In this document: positions 1 through 9,076 of the stretch, piece by piece
Numbering within the stretch: the first letter of the stretch is position 1
How the letters are laid out: the number at the start of each line of letters is the position of its first letter
The notes under the pieces: model-generated
Told to the model about the DNA's origin: nothing
What the model saw: the letters and a program-made list of their open reading frames with translations, nothing else
Databases searched by the model: none
Translations under genes and position numbers: made by a program
Assembly: GCF_023507705.1 (NCBI RefSeq)
Contig: NZ_JALBGD010000016.1
Location: forward strand, 4,157-68,156
Length of the DNA: 64,000 nt
Source: Stappia sp. WLB 29
GTDB taxonomy: Bacteria > Pseudomonadota > Alphaproteobacteria > Rhizobiales > Stappiaceae
Direction of reading: 5' to 3'

Positions 1-120
1 TCGGGGGACCCGCCCCGGCCATCGCGCTCCTCCTGGCATATCATTGCCGGGCCAGACGCCGTTTCCGGCACAATTATGAGTCCACGACCTAAGCGGCCAC
101 GACGAAAGTCCTGAACAACC

Positions 121-148
121 GGCCGCCGGAGCAATCCGGCGGCCTTTT
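121..148 (+). terminator. Rho-independent terminator of an upstream gene
   Basis: A perfect 10-bp stem (GGCCGCCGGA / TCCGGCGGCC) closes a GCAA tetraloop and is followed by TTTTC. It must end a plus-strand transcript whose gene lies mostly before the window. The first 120 bases have plus-strand stops at 77 (frame 2), 90 (frame 3) and 112 (frame 1); none of the three possible protein tails is recognisable. Confidence 0.85.
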
Positions 149-219
149 CATGTCCGCGGCCCTGTTGGACGGACGGGGCGCAAATGCTATCGCAACGGGC
201 AGGCAGAGGAGTTGCACGG

Positions 220-1095
220 ATGGTCAAGGCTGTACTGGGTGTGATCGGCGGATCGGGGCTCTACGACCTGCCGGCGCTGGAAGGCGCCGAATGGGTCGAG
301 GTCGAAAGCCCCTGGGGCGAGGCGTCGGATGCCGTGCGGATCGGCGAGATCGACGGGCTGAAGGTGGTCTTCCTGCCTCGCCACGGCCGCGGCCACCGCT
401 TCGCGCCGTCCGACATCAACTACCGCGCCAATATCGACGTGATGAAGCGCTGCGGTGTCACCTCGCTGGTTTCGGTCTCCGCCGTGGGGTCGCTCAACGA
501 GGCGATGGCGCCGGGGCATTTCGTGCTGGTCGACCAGTTCATCGACCGCACCTTCGCGCGGGCCAAGAGCTTCTTCGGAAAGGGCTGCGTCGCCCATGTG
601 TCGATGGCCGAGCCGGTCTCGCCGGGCCTTGTCGGCCATGTCGCGGCGGCGGCCGAAGCGGAGGCACTGACCTTCCACCGCGGCGGCACGTATCTGGCCA
701 TGGAAGGCCCTCAATTCTCCTCTCTGGCGGAAAGCAACCTCTACCGGAGCTGGAGCTGCGACGTGATCGGCATGACCAACATGCCGGAGGCGAAGCTCGC
801 CCGCGAGGCGGAGATCTGCTACGCGACCGTCGCCATGGTCACCGATTACGACAGCTGGCATCCCGACCACGGGTCGGTCGACATCCAGTCGATCATCAAG
901 GTGCTGCACGACAATGCAGACAATGCCCGCCGGCTGGTCGCACGGCTGGCGCAGGACCTGCCGCGCACGCACGAGCCGTGCCCGGTCGGCTCCGACACGG
1001 CGCTGGAATACGCGCTGATGACGGCGCCGGAGGCGCGCGATCCCGAGCTGGTGGCGAAGCTCGACGCGGTCGCCGGCCGCGTGCTCTCCCGCTAG
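220..1095 (+). CDS. mtnP: S-methyl-5'-thioadenosine phosphorylase
   Basis: Cytoplasmic phosphorylase that splits methylthioadenosine, the by-product of polyamine synthesis, into adenine and methylthioribose 1-phosphate. The 291-residue protein shows the phosphate-binding GGSGLYD at residues 10-16, PRHGRGH at 53-59, the MEGPQFSS segment near 161-168, MTNMPEA at 185-191 and the purine-binding DYD at 209-211, in the usual PNP/MTAP family-2 order. I chose ATG 220 over an in-frame ATG at 184 because AGAGGAG lies about 8 bases upstream and the protein then begins directly at the family N-terminus. The product adenine is the substrate of apt, which follows 124 bases downstream. Confidence 0.95.
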   Translation: MVKAVLGVIGGSGLYDLPALEGAEWVEVESPWGEASDAVRIGEIDGLKVVFLPRHGRGHRFAPSDINYRANIDVMKRCGVTSLVSVSAVGSLNEAMAPGHFVLVDQFIDRTFARAKSFFGKGCVAHVSMAEPVSPGLVGHVAAAAEAEALTFHRGGTYLAMEGPQFSSLAESNLYRSWSCDVIGMTNMPEAKLAREAEICYATVAMVTDYDSWHPDHGSVDIQSIIKVLHDNADNARRLVARLAQDLPRTHEPCPVGSDTALEYALMTAPEARDPELVAKLDAVAGRVLSR

Positions 1096-1219
1096 GGCGA
1101 CCAATGTACGGCGAACGAAACCGCTTTGCCGGGCCGGCGAATGTGGCAAACTCTCCCACCAAAGGGTTGCGCGGAAGCCCGACGGGCACGCGCGCCCCAA
1201 GCAGCAAGACGGACGGGCA

Positions 1220-1768
1220 ATGACGACTGAAACGGTCTCGCAGGAGCTGATGGCGGCAATCCGGACGATTCCGGACTATCCCAAGCAGGGCATCCTGTTT
1301 CGCGACATCACCACGCTGCTGGGGAATGCGCGGGCGTTCCGCCGGGCGGTCGACGCGCTGGTGCAGCCCTGGGCGGGCGCGAAGATCGACCAGGTCGCGG
1401 GCATCGAGGCGCGCGGCTTCATCCTCGGCGGCGCGGTGGCGCATCAGCTGTCCTCCGGCTTCGTTCCGATCCGCAAGAAGGGCAAGCTGCCGCACGAGAC
1501 GGTGCGCATCGCCTATTCGCTGGAATACGGCCTCGACGAGATGGAGGTGCACAAGGATGCGATCCGTCCGGGCGAGAAGGTGATCCTGGTCGACGACCTG
1601 ATCGCTACCGGCGGCACGGCGGAGGCGGCGACCAAGCTGCTGCAGCAGATGGGCGCCGAGGTGGTCTCGGCCTGTTTCATCATCGACCTGCCGGATCTCG
1701 GCGGGCGCGCGCGCCTGGAAGCCCTCGGCGTTCCCGTGCGCACGCTGGTGGACTTTCCGGGCCATTGA
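1220..1768 (+). CDS. apt: Adenine phosphoribosyltransferase
   Basis: Salvages adenine to AMP with PRPP. The 182-residue length is normal. The PRPP-binding loop [13 protein letters not shown] sits at residues 121-133, and the N-terminal [17 protein letters not shown] segment is typical of bacterial Apt. It lies behind mtnP, so the pair forms a methylthioadenosine-to-AMP salvage route. Its TGA stop overlaps the TTG start of the next gene by four bases (TTGA), pointing to translational coupling. Confidence 0.96.
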   Translation: MTTETVSQELMAAIRTIPDYPKQGILFRDITTLLGNARAFRRAVDALVQPWAGAKIDQVAGIEARGFILGGAVAHQLSSGFVPIRKKGKLPHETVRIAYSLEYGLDEMEVHKDAIRPGEKVILVDDLIATGGTAEAATKLLQQMGAEVVSACFIIDLPDLGGRARLEALGVPVRTLVDFPGH

Positions 1769-2451
1769 CCGGGGAGGGGACCCGCGACCCGGCCCGCAGC
1801 GACGGGCAAGACGGCGGGGCGCCGGCGTTCGGCGATGCCTTCCTGAAAGACTTCGAGACGCTGCTGGCATGGCGGCGGGACGTGCGGCGGTTCGACCCGC
1901 GCGCCCTGCCCGAGGGGCTGCTGGAGACGCTGCTGGCACAGGCGCACATGTCGCCGTCGGTCGGCAACAGCCAGCCCTGGCGCTTCGTGCTGGTGGACGA
2001 GCCGGACCGGCGCACGGCGGTACGGGCAAGCTTTCTCAAGGCCAATGCCGATGCGCTGTCGTCCTATGACGGCGAGCGGGCCGAACTCTATGCCCGGCTG
2101 AAGCTGGAGGGCCTGACCATCGCGCCGGTGCAGCTCGCCGTCTTCTGCGACGAGGGCACCGCCCAGGGCGGGGGGCTCGGCCGGCGGACGATGCCGGAAA
2201 TGCTGGCCTATTCCTGCGTCTGCGCCGTCAACACGCTGTGGCTGGCCGCGCGCGCCCGCGGCGTCGGCCTCGGCTGGGTGTCGATCATCGATCCGCAGGA
2301 GGTCGCGCAAGCGCTGGACGTGCCGGACGCCTGGCGGCTGATCGCCTATCTGTGCATCGGCTATCCGCAGGAGGAACACGACGACCCGGAACTGGAGCGC
2401 GCCGGCTGGCAGGCGCGACAGGGGCTCGGCGAACGGTTGTTCCGGCGTTAA
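1765..2451 (+). CDS. bluB: 5,6-dimethylbenzimidazole synthase (BluB family)
   Basis: BluB is a nitroreductase-fold flavoenzyme that cannibalises FMNH2 with oxygen to make dimethylbenzimidazole, the lower ligand of cobalamin. Visible family marks are RRDVRR at residues 37-42, [12 protein letters not shown] at 63-74, GLGR at 137-140, TMPEML at 142-147 and ERAGWQ at 211-216. The start is TTG at 1765, overlapping apt by four bases; no in-frame ATG precedes the conserved core, so a non-ATG start is needed. The first 25 residues are poorly conserved in character (Gly/Asp rich). No other cobalamin genes are in the window, so this gene is detached from a cob cluster. A general nitroreductase is the alternative, but the motifs favour BluB. 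Confidence 0.88.
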   Translation: MTGEGTRDPARSDGQDGGAPAFGDAFLKDFETLLAWRRDVRRFDPRALPEGLLETLLAQAHMSPSVGNSQPWRFVLVDEPDRRTAVRASFLKANADALSSYDGERAELYARLKLEGLTIAPVQLAVFCDEGTAQGGGLGRRTMPEMLAYSCVCAVNTLWLAARARGVGLGWVSIIDPQEVAQALDVPDAWRLIAYLCIGYPQEEHDDPELERAGWQARQGLGERLFRR

Positions 2452-2504
2452 TCTCACCGACAAGTACGGCGGGCGCGGCGCCTGCCCATCACGAGGACAT
2501 TGCC

Positions 2505-2987
2505 ATGACCGTAACCATTCGCGCCAAGACGGAGGACGACCACGCGGCGGTGGTCGAGCTGCTGACCCGACGATGGACCAGCCCGGAGATCCTGATCGAA
2601 GGCGAGATGATCGATGCGTCGCGCCTGCCCGGCTTCATTGCACTGGACGATGACGGCGAAATGGTCGGCCTGGTCACTCTGATCCAGCGCGCGAGCGAAT
2701 GGGAGATCCTGACGCTGGATTCGCTCAATCGCTGGGGCGGCATCGGCACGCTGCTTTTGAAGGCGGTGGCGGGCGCTGCGGTCGAGAACGGCATTCGCCG
2801 GCTGCTGGTGCGCACCTCCAACGACAATCTCGACGCCTTCCGCTTCTACCAGCGCCGCGACTTCCGACTGGAGAAGATTGTCCCCGGCGCCATCGACGAG
2901 GAGCGCAAGCTGAAGCCCGAGATCCCGATGCTGGGCGAATACGGCATTCCGATCCGCGACGAGGTCGTCTTCGCCCGCAGGCTCTAG
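2505..2987 (+). CDS. GNAT family N-acetyltransferase
   Basis: A 160-residue single-domain acetyltransferase of unknown substrate. The central strand-loop LTLDSLNRWGGIGTLLL carries the acetyl-CoA pyrophosphate loop, and NLDAFRFYQRRDFR near residue 110 is the usual GNAT motif-B helix. ATG 2505 is preceded by ACGAGGAC and is preferred to longer in-frame starts that run into bluB. It ends four bases before the convergent MaoC gene, so the two transcription units abut without a visible terminator. Confidence 0.85.
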   Translation: MTVTIRAKTEDDHAAVVELLTRRWTSPEILIEGEMIDASRLPGFIALDDDGEMVGLVTLIQRASEWEILTLDSLNRWGGIGTLLLKAVAGAAVENGIRRLLVRTSNDNLDAFRFYQRRDFRLEKIVPGAIDEERKLKPEIPMLGEYGIPIRDEVVFARRL

Positions 2988-2991
2988 CGGC

Positions 2992-3459
2992 TTACTCTGC
3001 GGGCCTCCGCGCGACCAGCACCTTGCCGGTGAAGGAGAACACGGTCACGCCGTCCTGATTGACGCCTTCGTTGCCGTGGATCGCGAGGCCCCACTGGGGC
3101 CTCGTGCGCATCTCGCGCTTCTCCAGCAGGGTCGAGCTGTAGGTGATCGTATCGCCGGCGAAGACCGGGCGGATCCACTTCAGGTCGGTAAAGCCGGGGG
3201 AGGGGCCGAGGCGCGAGGGCGTGCCGAGCCTTTCGCATTCTGCCTGGATATGGGCGACCATCAGCTTCATCCACACCGAGCCGGTGTGCCAGCCGGAGGC
3301 GCACAGACGCCCGAAATGGGTCTTGGCCGCCTCTTCGTCCGACAGGTGGAAGGGCTGGGGATCGAAGGCGCGCGCGTAGCGCACGATCTCTTCCGGCGTG
3401 AAATGATGGCTGCCGAGATCGCGGCGCTCGCCGATGGCCATGTCCTCGAACCAGGTCAT
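2992..3459 (-). CDS. MaoC-like hydratase, second of a tandem pair
   Basis: Hot-dog-fold protein of 155 residues related to (R)-specific enoyl-CoA hydratases. The hydratase-2 motif is present as AFDPQPFH, keeping the Asp and His that catalyse hydration in the family, and is followed by ASGWHT. It begins at ATG 3459, overlapping the stop of the upstream MaoC gene by four bases (ATGA), so the two are translated together and probably form a heteromer. No acyl-CoA pathway gene lies beside them, so the substrate cannot be stated. Confidence 0.85.
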   Translation of the reverse strand: MTWFEDMAIGERRDLGSHHFTPEEIVRYARAFDPQPFHLSDEEAAKTHFGRLCASGWHTGSVWMKLMVAHIQAECERLGTPSRLGPSPGFTDLKWIRPVFAGDTITYSSTLLEKREMRTRPQWGLAIHGNEGVNQDGVTVFSFTGKVLVARRPAE

Positions 3460-3914
3460 TGGGCGGCCTCCCGCCGTGCGAACAGGATCTTGTTGCGCTG
3501 GGTCATGACGGTGGCGCCGGTCTGGTCGGTGACGGTGAACAGGAAGTCGACCATTCCGAGGTCGGGACGCGAGTTCAGCACGCGGCTGGAGATCACCTCG
3601 GCGCTGGCGTTCAGCACGTCGCCGGGGCGCACCGGACGCATCCAGCGCACTTCCTCGACGCCGGGCGAACCCCTGCCGCTGGAATTCAGCAGCAGGCCGT
3701 CGCACATCAGGCGCATCAGCATGGAAATCGTGTGCCAGCCGGATGCGGCCAGTCCGCCGAGAAGGGAGGCTTCGCCCGCCGACTCGTCGAGGTGGAACGG
3801 CTGGGGATCGAACTCGGCGGCGAAGGCGATGATCTCGTCGCGGGTGACGGTCTTGGAGCCGAGGGCGATGGTCTCGCCGGGCTCGAAATCCTCGAAGCTT
3901 CTGAACGTGCTCAT
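3456..3914 (-). CDS. MaoC-like hydratase, first of a tandem pair
   Basis: A 152-residue hot-dog protein with the same layout as its neighbour: EFDPQPFH (catalytic Asp/His pair of the R-hydratase family), ASGWHT, then VRWMRPVRPGD. The two proteins look like ancient duplicates. In this group two small MaoC subunits often assemble together; whether both copies are active cannot be told from sequence, as both keep Asp and His. The promoter should lie in the 60 bases between this start and the secreted protein gene at 3975. Confidence 0.85.
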   Translation of the reverse strand: MSTFRSFEDFEPGETIALGSKTVTRDEIIAFAAEFDPQPFHLDESAGEASLLGGLAASGWHTISMLMRLMCDGLLLNSSGRGSPGVEEVRWMRPVRPGDVLNASAEVISSRVLNSRPDLGMVDFLFTVTDQTGATVMTQRNKILFARREAAQ

Positions 3915-3974
3915 GATGTCGATCTATACGCAGCCGGAGGCTGCTGTCGAGAGCCTCCGGCCGCGCGCCGACAC

Positions 3975-4334
3975 TCAGTCGTAATAGATCTCGTTGTCGT
4001 CGAGATAGACGTTGCTCGCCTCGCAGATGTCGATGTCGATCGGCTCGTCGAGCACCTCGCCGCCGTCGGTCCCGAGCCAGCCGACCCGGAAGGTCTGGGC
4101 GCAGGACCCGGTATCGTCCGTGAATTCGGCACGGGCCGACTCGTCCGGACCGATCGGGCTGGAGAGCCAGTTGCTCGACCAGCCGCTGCCGTCGTTGGTG
4201 TAGAAGCCGACGACGGTGTTGTCGTCCGTGTTGTTGTAGATCTGGAAGTAGCCTTCGGCGCCCGTGCCTGCCAGGGCAGCGGACGCACAAAGGAACAGCG
4301 CCGCCGAAGCGGTCGCGAGCATGCGATGGAACAT
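3975..4334 (-). CDS. Small acidic secreted protein, unknown
   Basis: I do not recognise this 119-residue protein. Residues 1-22 form a signal peptide (FHRMLATASAALFLCASAALA, cleavage after ALA), leaving a mature domain of about 97 residues that is acidic, rich in Asp, Asn, Gly and Trp, with two cysteines (SCAQTF and DICEAS) that could form one disulfide, and a tail ending DDNEIYYD. TGAGGG precedes the ATG at a workable distance. A second in-frame ATG three codons later is possible. It stands alone between ychF and the MaoC pair. Confidence 0.72.
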   Translation of the reverse strand: MFHRMLATASAALFLCASAALAGTGAEGYFQIYNNTDDNTVVGFYTNDGSGWSSNWLSSPIGPDESARAEFTDDTGSCAQTFRVGWLGTDGGEVLDEPIDIDICEASNVYLDDNEIYYD

Positions 4335-4427
4335 GCGATTTCCCTCAGGAGATGGCCGCCACGATGGCGGCGGTGCAAATCCTAGACTGCCTTCCGGGAA
4401 AGCGCGAGAGCGACCAAAGACCGACGT

Positions 4428-5528
4428 TCAGGTGTTGAACTTGAACAGCAGGACGTCGCCGTCCTTGACCACGTATTCCTTGCCCTCGTCGCGGGCCTTG
4501 CCGGCTTCCTTGGCCGGAGCCTCGCCGCCGAGGGTGACGTAGTCGTCGAAGGCGATGGTCTGGGCGCGGATGAAACCGCGCTCGAAATCGCTGTGGATGA
4601 CGCCGGCCGCCTGCGGGGCCTTGGTGCCCTTGCGGATCGTCCAGGCGCGGGCTTCCTTCGGACCGGCGGTGAAATAGGTGATAAGGTCGAGCAGGTCGTA
4701 GCCGGCGCGGATGAGCCGGTCGAGGCCCGGCTCCTCGAGACCCATGGTCTCCAGGTACTCGGCCTGTTCGGCATCGTCGAGCTGGGCGATCTCGGCCTCG
4801 ATGGCGGCGGAGATCACGACGCAGGCCGCGCCTTCCGCCTCTGCCATCTCGCGCACGCGCTCGGACTGGGCGTTGCCGGTGGCCGAGCAGGACTCCTCGA
4901 CGTTGCAGACATAGAGGATCGGCTTGGTGGTCAGCAGGTTGAGGCCGGCGAGGATCTTGCGCTCCTCCGGGGTGGAGACGTCGAGCAGGCGCGCGGGCTT
5001 GCCCTCGCGCAAGAGCTCCAGCGCTCCTTCCATGATCGGGATCACCGCCTTGGCGTCCTTGTCGCCGCCGGTCGCCTTCTTCTTGAGCGGCGCCAGGCGA
5101 CGCTCGAGGCTCTCCATGTCGGAGATCATCAGTTCGGTCTCGACGGTCTGGGCATCGGCGATGGGGTCGATGCGCCCGTCGACATGGGTGATGTCGTCAT
5201 CCTCGAAGCAGCGCAGCACATGGGCGATGGCGTCGACCTCGCGGATGTTGGCGAGGAACTGGTTGCCGAGGCCCTCGCCCTTGGAGGCGCCGCGCACCAG
5301 GCCGGCAATGTCGACGAAGGTGAGGCGCGTGGGGACGATGCTGGCGGACTTGGCGATGCGGGCGATGTCCTTAAGGCGCGGATCCGGCACCGCTACCTCG
5401 CCGGTGTTCGGCTCGATGGTGCAGAAGGGATAGTTCGCGGCCTGAGCCGCCGCGGTCTTGGTCAACGCGTTGAACAGCGTGGACTTGCCCACATTCGGCA
5501 GGCCGACAATGCCGCACTGGAATCCCAT
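4428..5528 (-). CDS. ychF: Ribosome-associated ATPase YchF
   Basis: Obg-family P-loop protein that prefers ATP and binds ribosomes; its E. coli relative affects oxidative-stress responses. The 366-residue length is standard. The P-loop GLPNVGKST is at residues 9-17, the switch II DIAGLV at 73-78, and the nucleotide-specificity box is NVEE (209-212) instead of NKxD, which is what makes YchF use ATP. A C-terminal TGS domain with ARAWTIRKGTKAPQAAG and a final LLFKFNT completes it. It starts six bases after the pth stop, so pth and ychF are surely co-transcribed. Confidence 0.97.
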   Translation of the reverse strand: MGFQCGIVGLPNVGKSTLFNALTKTAAAQAANYPFCTIEPNTGEVAVPDPRLKDIARIAKSASIVPTRLTFVDIAGLVRGASKGEGLGNQFLANIREVDAIAHVLRCFEDDDITHVDGRIDPIADAQTVETELMISDMESLERRLAPLKKKATGGDKDAKAVIPIMEGALELLREGKPARLLDVSTPEERKILAGLNLLTTKPILYVCNVEESCSATGNAQSERVREMAEAEGAACVVISAAIEAEIAQLDDAEQAEYLETMGLEEPGLDRLIRAGYDLLDLITYFTAGPKEARAWTIRKGTKAPQAAGVIHSDFERGFIRAQTIAFDDYVTLGGEAPAKEAGKARDEGKEYVVKDGDVLLFKFNT

Positions 5529-5534
5529 CTCGTC

Positions 5535-6257
5535 TCAGTCCTTCTTTCCAAACATCCGTGCGAGCTGCTCCGCGAGCCCCGTCTTGGGCGTGCTGTCCTT
5601 GCCGCGCCGCGGCAGCGGCGGGTTCGGATTGCGGGACGTGCCGCCCGAGGCTGCGCCTGGCTCCTTGCGGGGCTTTTGCGGCTTTGCCGGGGCCAGCGCC
5701 AGATGCAGCCGGTTGCAGAATTCCGAATGGTGCCCGCCGACCAGAAGGCCGGCTTCGGCGGCGATGGCGTCGAGCATCGGGTCGAGCCATTCGGCATCGA
5801 CCTTGGCGAAATCGCCCAGCACATGCGCGGTGACGCGGTCCTTGTGGCCCGGGTGCCCGATGCCGAGGCGCACGCGCGAGTATTCCTTGCCCAGATGGGC
5901 ATCGATGGAGCGGATGCCGTTATGGCCGCCGCTGCCGCCCCCGACCTTGGTGCGAACCTTGCCCGGCGGCAGGTCGAGCTCGTCGTAGAGCACGATGACG
6001 TCGGCGGGCGCGAGCTTGTAGAAGCGGGCGGCCTCGCCGACCGAGCGGCCGGAGTCGTTCATGTAGGTCTGGGGTTTCATCAGCATCACCTTCTCGCCGT
6101 CGAGAAGGCCTTCGCTGACTTCCGCCTTGAAGCGGCTTCGCCAAGGGGCGAAGGAGGAATTCCGGCCGTGGATCGCGTCCACGGCCAGAAAACCGATATT
6201 GTGGCGATTGCGGGCGTATTTCTCGCCCGGATTGCCGAGACCGACGATGAGGCGCAT
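5535..6257 (-). CDS. pth: Peptidyl-tRNA hydrolase
   Basis: Releases tRNA from peptidyl-tRNAs that drop off the ribosome. The active-site set is present: N9 (GLGNPG), catalytic H19, KPQTYMN at 61-67 and D92 in YDELDLPPG. At 240 residues it is about 45 longer than E. coli Pth; the extra part is a basic, Pro-rich C-terminal tail (residues ~190-240) that is common among alphaproteobacterial Pth proteins. It lies 45 bases after rplY, giving the familiar rplY-pth-ychF order. Confidence 0.97.
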   Translation of the reverse strand: MRLIVGLGNPGEKYARNRHNIGFLAVDAIHGRNSSFAPWRSRFKAEVSEGLLDGEKVMLMKPQTYMNDSGRSVGEAARFYKLAPADVIVLYDELDLPPGKVRTKVGGGSGGHNGIRSIDAHLGKEYSRVRLGIGHPGHKDRVTAHVLGDFAKVDAEWLDPMLDAIAAEAGLLVGGHHSEFCNRLHLALAPAKPQKPRKEPGAASGGTSRNPNPPLPRRGKDSTPKTGLAEQLARMFGKKD

Positions 6258-6302
6258 GGGTACTCCCCGTCACTTCCCCTCGCCGGTGCCCGAGCGGGGG
6301 CC

Positions 6303-6923
6303 TCAGCCCTCGCTCTCGTCCTCGGCAGCCTCGTCCTCGTCCGACGCACCGGCGCCGCCGCCCGGGGCAGCGATCGTCGCGAGGGTGAAGTCGCGATCGG
6401 TGATGGTCGGGGCGGAGCCGGCGGGGATGTCCACGGCCGAAATGTGGATCGAGTCGCCGACCTTGGCCTTGGCCAGGTCGATGACGAGCGCATCCGGAAT
6501 GGCGTCGGCCGGCACGGTCATCTCGACCGTGTGGCGAACCACGTTGAGCACGCCGCCTGCCTTGATGCCCGGGCACTTCTCTTCGTTGATGAAGTGGACC
6601 GGCACGTCGACGGTCAGCGTCGCGCCCTTGGACACGCGCAGGAAGTCGACATGGATCAGGTCGTCGCGAACCGGATCGAGCTGGTAGTCCTTGGCGATGA
6701 CGCGGTGAGCGACGCCGTCGACCTCGATGGTGCCGAGGTGGGTCATGAAGCCGCCGCGGTGCAGGGCGATCGTGGACTCCTTGATCGGAATCGCGATCGG
6801 CAGGGCAGCTTTCTTCTCACCGTAGATCACGGCGGGGACGAGGCCTTCACGGCGAAGTGCACGAGCGGCCCCCTTGCCAACCCGGTCCCTCACCGAAGCC
6901 TTCAGCACATAGCCTTCAGCCAT
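6303..6923 (-). CDS. rplY: 50S ribosomal protein L25 (Ctc form)
   Basis: Binds 5S rRNA in the large subunit. This is the long two-domain Ctc form of 206 residues: an N-terminal L25 domain (residues 1-~95, with [16 protein letters not shown] and VPAVIYGE) and a C-terminal beta domain ending in an acidic, Gly-rich tail. First gene of the rplY-pth-ychF unit; its promoter should lie in the 283 bases before the divergent gene at 7207, where I see no recognisable box. Confidence 0.96.
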   Translation of the reverse strand: MAEGYVLKASVRDRVGKGAARALRREGLVPAVIYGEKKAALPIAIPIKESTIALHRGGFMTHLGTIEVDGVAHRVIAKDYQLDPVRDDLIHVDFLRVSKGATLTVDVPVHFINEEKCPGIKAGGVLNVVRHTVEMTVPADAIPDALVIDLAKAKVGDSIHISAVDIPAGSAPTITDRDFTLATIAAPGGGAGASDEDEAAEDESEG

Positions 6924-7206
6924 GGTAGTTCTCCTTGATGTTTCGTGAAAGCGGGCGGCTGCCAGTGCTCTGGCCTCGATGCCGACCCGATTGCGCCGCC
7001 TCCAGGGGTGCAGGTGCGCGCCGGTGCTATAGCGGAAGCCGCGGAAAAGGGCAAGCGCGCGGCGGGGTTCCGCGTATCCCGATGACGCTACGGGACGTTC
7101 CGATCTTGCATGTTTTCATCAATGCGGTTTTTTATGTCTGCGGCGTCCGCACCAAGCCCTGCCGACAGAGAGCTTGACGGAGCGCGGCTTGGGGGGAACG
7201 GGAAGC

Positions 7207-7812
7207 ATGAGGACCTGGTTTGCAAGGCTGGTGGTAGCGGGCACCCTGGTGCTGGGGCTGACGGGACCGAACGCTGCAGTCGGCCTCAACGTCTTCGAAA
7301 CGGAACTCGGCCAGTTGGCGAGGACGCGGCTGCTGGAGATCGCCCGCTCGGACGCGGTGGTCGATGCCGTGCGCGAGCAGAACCGGACGACCGCCGAACT
7401 CAGCGACGCCGGGATCGCCGAACTGGACGGCGAATGGGCGGCCGAGGCCGCCGGCCGGGAGACGGGCGGGGAAACGGGACCGCTGATCGCCGAGACGATG
7501 GGCCGGCCCGTGTCGCTCTACCTGCGCCAGATCCAGGCACGCAGCGAGGGCCTGTTCACCGAGATCATCCTGATGGATGCCCGCGGGCTGAACGTCGGCA
7601 TCAGCGAGGTCACCTCCGACTACTGGCAGGGCGACGAGGACAAGTGGCAGAAGACGTTCCTCGCCGGTCCGCACAGCCTGCATATCGGCGCTTTGGAGGA
7701 AGACCTCTCGACTCGCACGGTGCAGAGCCAGGTGAGCCTGCCGGTCGTCGACCCGGATACGGGCGAGGCGATCGGCGCGCTGACCTTCGGCATCGATGTG
7801 GAAGAGCTGTGA
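7207..7812 (+). CDS. Periplasmic sensor-like protein (single PDC/Cache-type fold)
   Basis: A 201-residue exported protein. Residues 1-24 are a signal peptide (RTWFARLVVAGTLVLGL, then GPNAAVG). The rest resembles the extracytoplasmic ligand domain of bacterial sensors: a long N-terminal helix, then LFTEIILMDARGLNVG, the DYWQGDEDKWQ stretch and a last VDPDTGEAIGALTFGIDV strand, all typical of PDC (Cache-like) domains. There is no kinase or membrane anchor, so it is a free periplasmic domain. ATG 7207 has a purine-rich GGGGGGAACGGGAAG upstream. It precedes an ABC import operon by 188 bases on the same strand and may bind the same ligand (inference). Confidence 0.78.
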   Translation: MRTWFARLVVAGTLVLGLTGPNAAVGLNVFETELGQLARTRLLEIARSDAVVDAVREQNRTTAELSDAGIAELDGEWAAEAAGRETGGETGPLIAETMGRPVSLYLRQIQARSEGLFTEIILMDARGLNVGISEVTSDYWQGDEDKWQKTFLAGPHSLHIGALEEDLSTRTVQSQVSLPVVDPDTGEAIGALTFGIDVEEL

Positions 7813-8000
7813 AGGTGCGGCAACCGCCCCGGAAACGACCCTGCACAGATTGACAAGGCCGACCTGCTGCGGTCACCTGCCCGCCCGGCACGTTTGCGCC
7901 CGCATCGCTGCGGGCGGGATGCGCCGACATATCAGCAAGATGTCCGCATGACGGACTGAACAGGACCGGAGCGGACTTCCGGCCATATGGGGAGGGTGCC

Positions 8001-9035
8001 ATGAAGGCTATGACCAAACGCGGATTCGTGAAACTGGCGGCAGCGGCCGGCATTGCCGCCGGCGTGAGCATCGCTCCGCTCGCCACGGCATTCGCCGCCG
8101 ACAAGATCACGGTCGGGGCGCTGCGCTTCACCTCGCATGCGCCGAGCTTCATCGCCTTCGAGCGCGGCTATTTCGCCGACGAGGGGCTGGAGGTCAGTTT
8201 CGAGTTCTTCCAGGCGGCGCAGCCGATGGCGGTGGCCATCGCCTCCGGCGACGTCGATTTCGGCATCACCGCGATTTCCGGCGGCCTGATCAACCTGGCC
8301 GAAAAGGGTGCCATCAAGGTCGTCGGCGGTGCGCTGCAGGAAGAGCCGGGCGTCGACGGGCAGATGATCCTCGTGTCCAAGGCGGCCTTCGACGCCGGCC
8401 TGACCTCGCCGGCCGGGCTGAAGGGCAAGAGCTTCGGCATCACCCAGACGGGCTCGTCGTTCCACTACATCGCCCACAAGATCGCCGACAAGGAAGGCTT
8501 CGACCGCTCGGAGATCACCCTGCGGCCGCTGCAGAAGGTCGGCGCGATCATCGGCGCGCTGAAGACCGCCCAGATCGACGCCTGGGCCATCGTACCGCAC
8601 ATCGCCAAGCCGCTGGCCGCCGGGCCGGAGATCGAGTCCATCGGCATGGTGGCGGACTATATCCCCGACTACCAGGTGACGACGGTCTTCACCTCGACCG
8701 CCAACACCAAGGACAAGCCGGACCTGGTCAAGCGCTTCCTCGCGGCCTTCTCCAAGGGGGCGGCCGATTTCAACGCGGCCTTGATCGACAAGACCACCAC
8801 GGACGAGGACGCCGAGGCGCTGGTGCAGCTGCTGCACAAGTATGTCTACAACGACCAGCCCTACGAGAAGGCAGCTCCCTCCATCCGCAACGGCGCGATG
8901 CGGGTCAACGAGGGCGCGAAGCTCAACATGACCTCGATCGCCGACCAGCTCGACTGGTTCAAGTCCGAGAAGCTGGTGCCCGAGACCGTGACGATGGAGC
9001 TCCTCGTCGATCCGAGCTTCGTCGAGACGAACTGA
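8001..9035 (+). CDS. ABC transporter substrate-binding protein, NitT/TauT type
   Basis: Periplasmic binding protein of 344 residues of the SsuA/ThiY/NMT1 superfamily. Residues 1-33 are an export signal (TKRGFVKLAAAAGIAAGV..., cleavage after AFA). The mature part starts KITVGALRFTSHAPSFIAFERGYF, the standard start of this family, and has GLKGKSFGIT and WAIVPHIAKPL segments. The GGGGAGGG ribosome site is strong. It heads a three-gene importer (binding protein, ATPase, permease). Ligand unknown: sulfonates, nitrogen compounds or pyrimidines are all possible; the 188-base leader shows no TPP riboswitch. Confidence 0.92.
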   Translation: MKAMTKRGFVKLAAAAGIAAGVSIAPLATAFAADKITVGALRFTSHAPSFIAFERGYFADEGLEVSFEFFQAAQPMAVAIASGDVDFGITAISGGLINLAEKGAIKVVGGALQEEPGVDGQMILVSKAAFDAGLTSPAGLKGKSFGITQTGSSFHYIAHKIADKEGFDRSEITLRPLQKVGAIIGALKTAQIDAWAIVPHIAKPLAAGPEIESIGMVADYIPDYQVTTVFTSTANTKDKPDLVKRFLAAFSKGAADFNAALIDKTTTDEDAEALVQLLHKYVYNDQPYEKAAPSIRNGAMRVNEGAKLNMTSIADQLDWFKSEKLVPETVTMELLVDPSFVETN

Positions 9036-9076
9036 GCCGGAACGGGCAGGCGAAGAGCAGGCAAGGAACGCAGCCG

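Noticed and set aside
150-1223. Long open frame of 357 codons overlapping mtnP
   Set aside because: It is a GC-rich shadow in another frame with Arg/Gly/Ala-heavy composition; the mtnP frame has every family motif.
4593-6938. 781-codon open frame antisense to ychF, pth and rplY
   Set aside because: Shadow caused by high GC on the opposite strand of three well-identified genes; composition is Gly/Asp/His/Arg biased with no domain.
7813-8000. TPP or other riboswitch before the NitT/TauT-type operon
   Set aside because: The gap has a 7-bp hairpin (GCCCGCA/TGCGGGC near 7898-7915), but none of the conserved TPP core segments.
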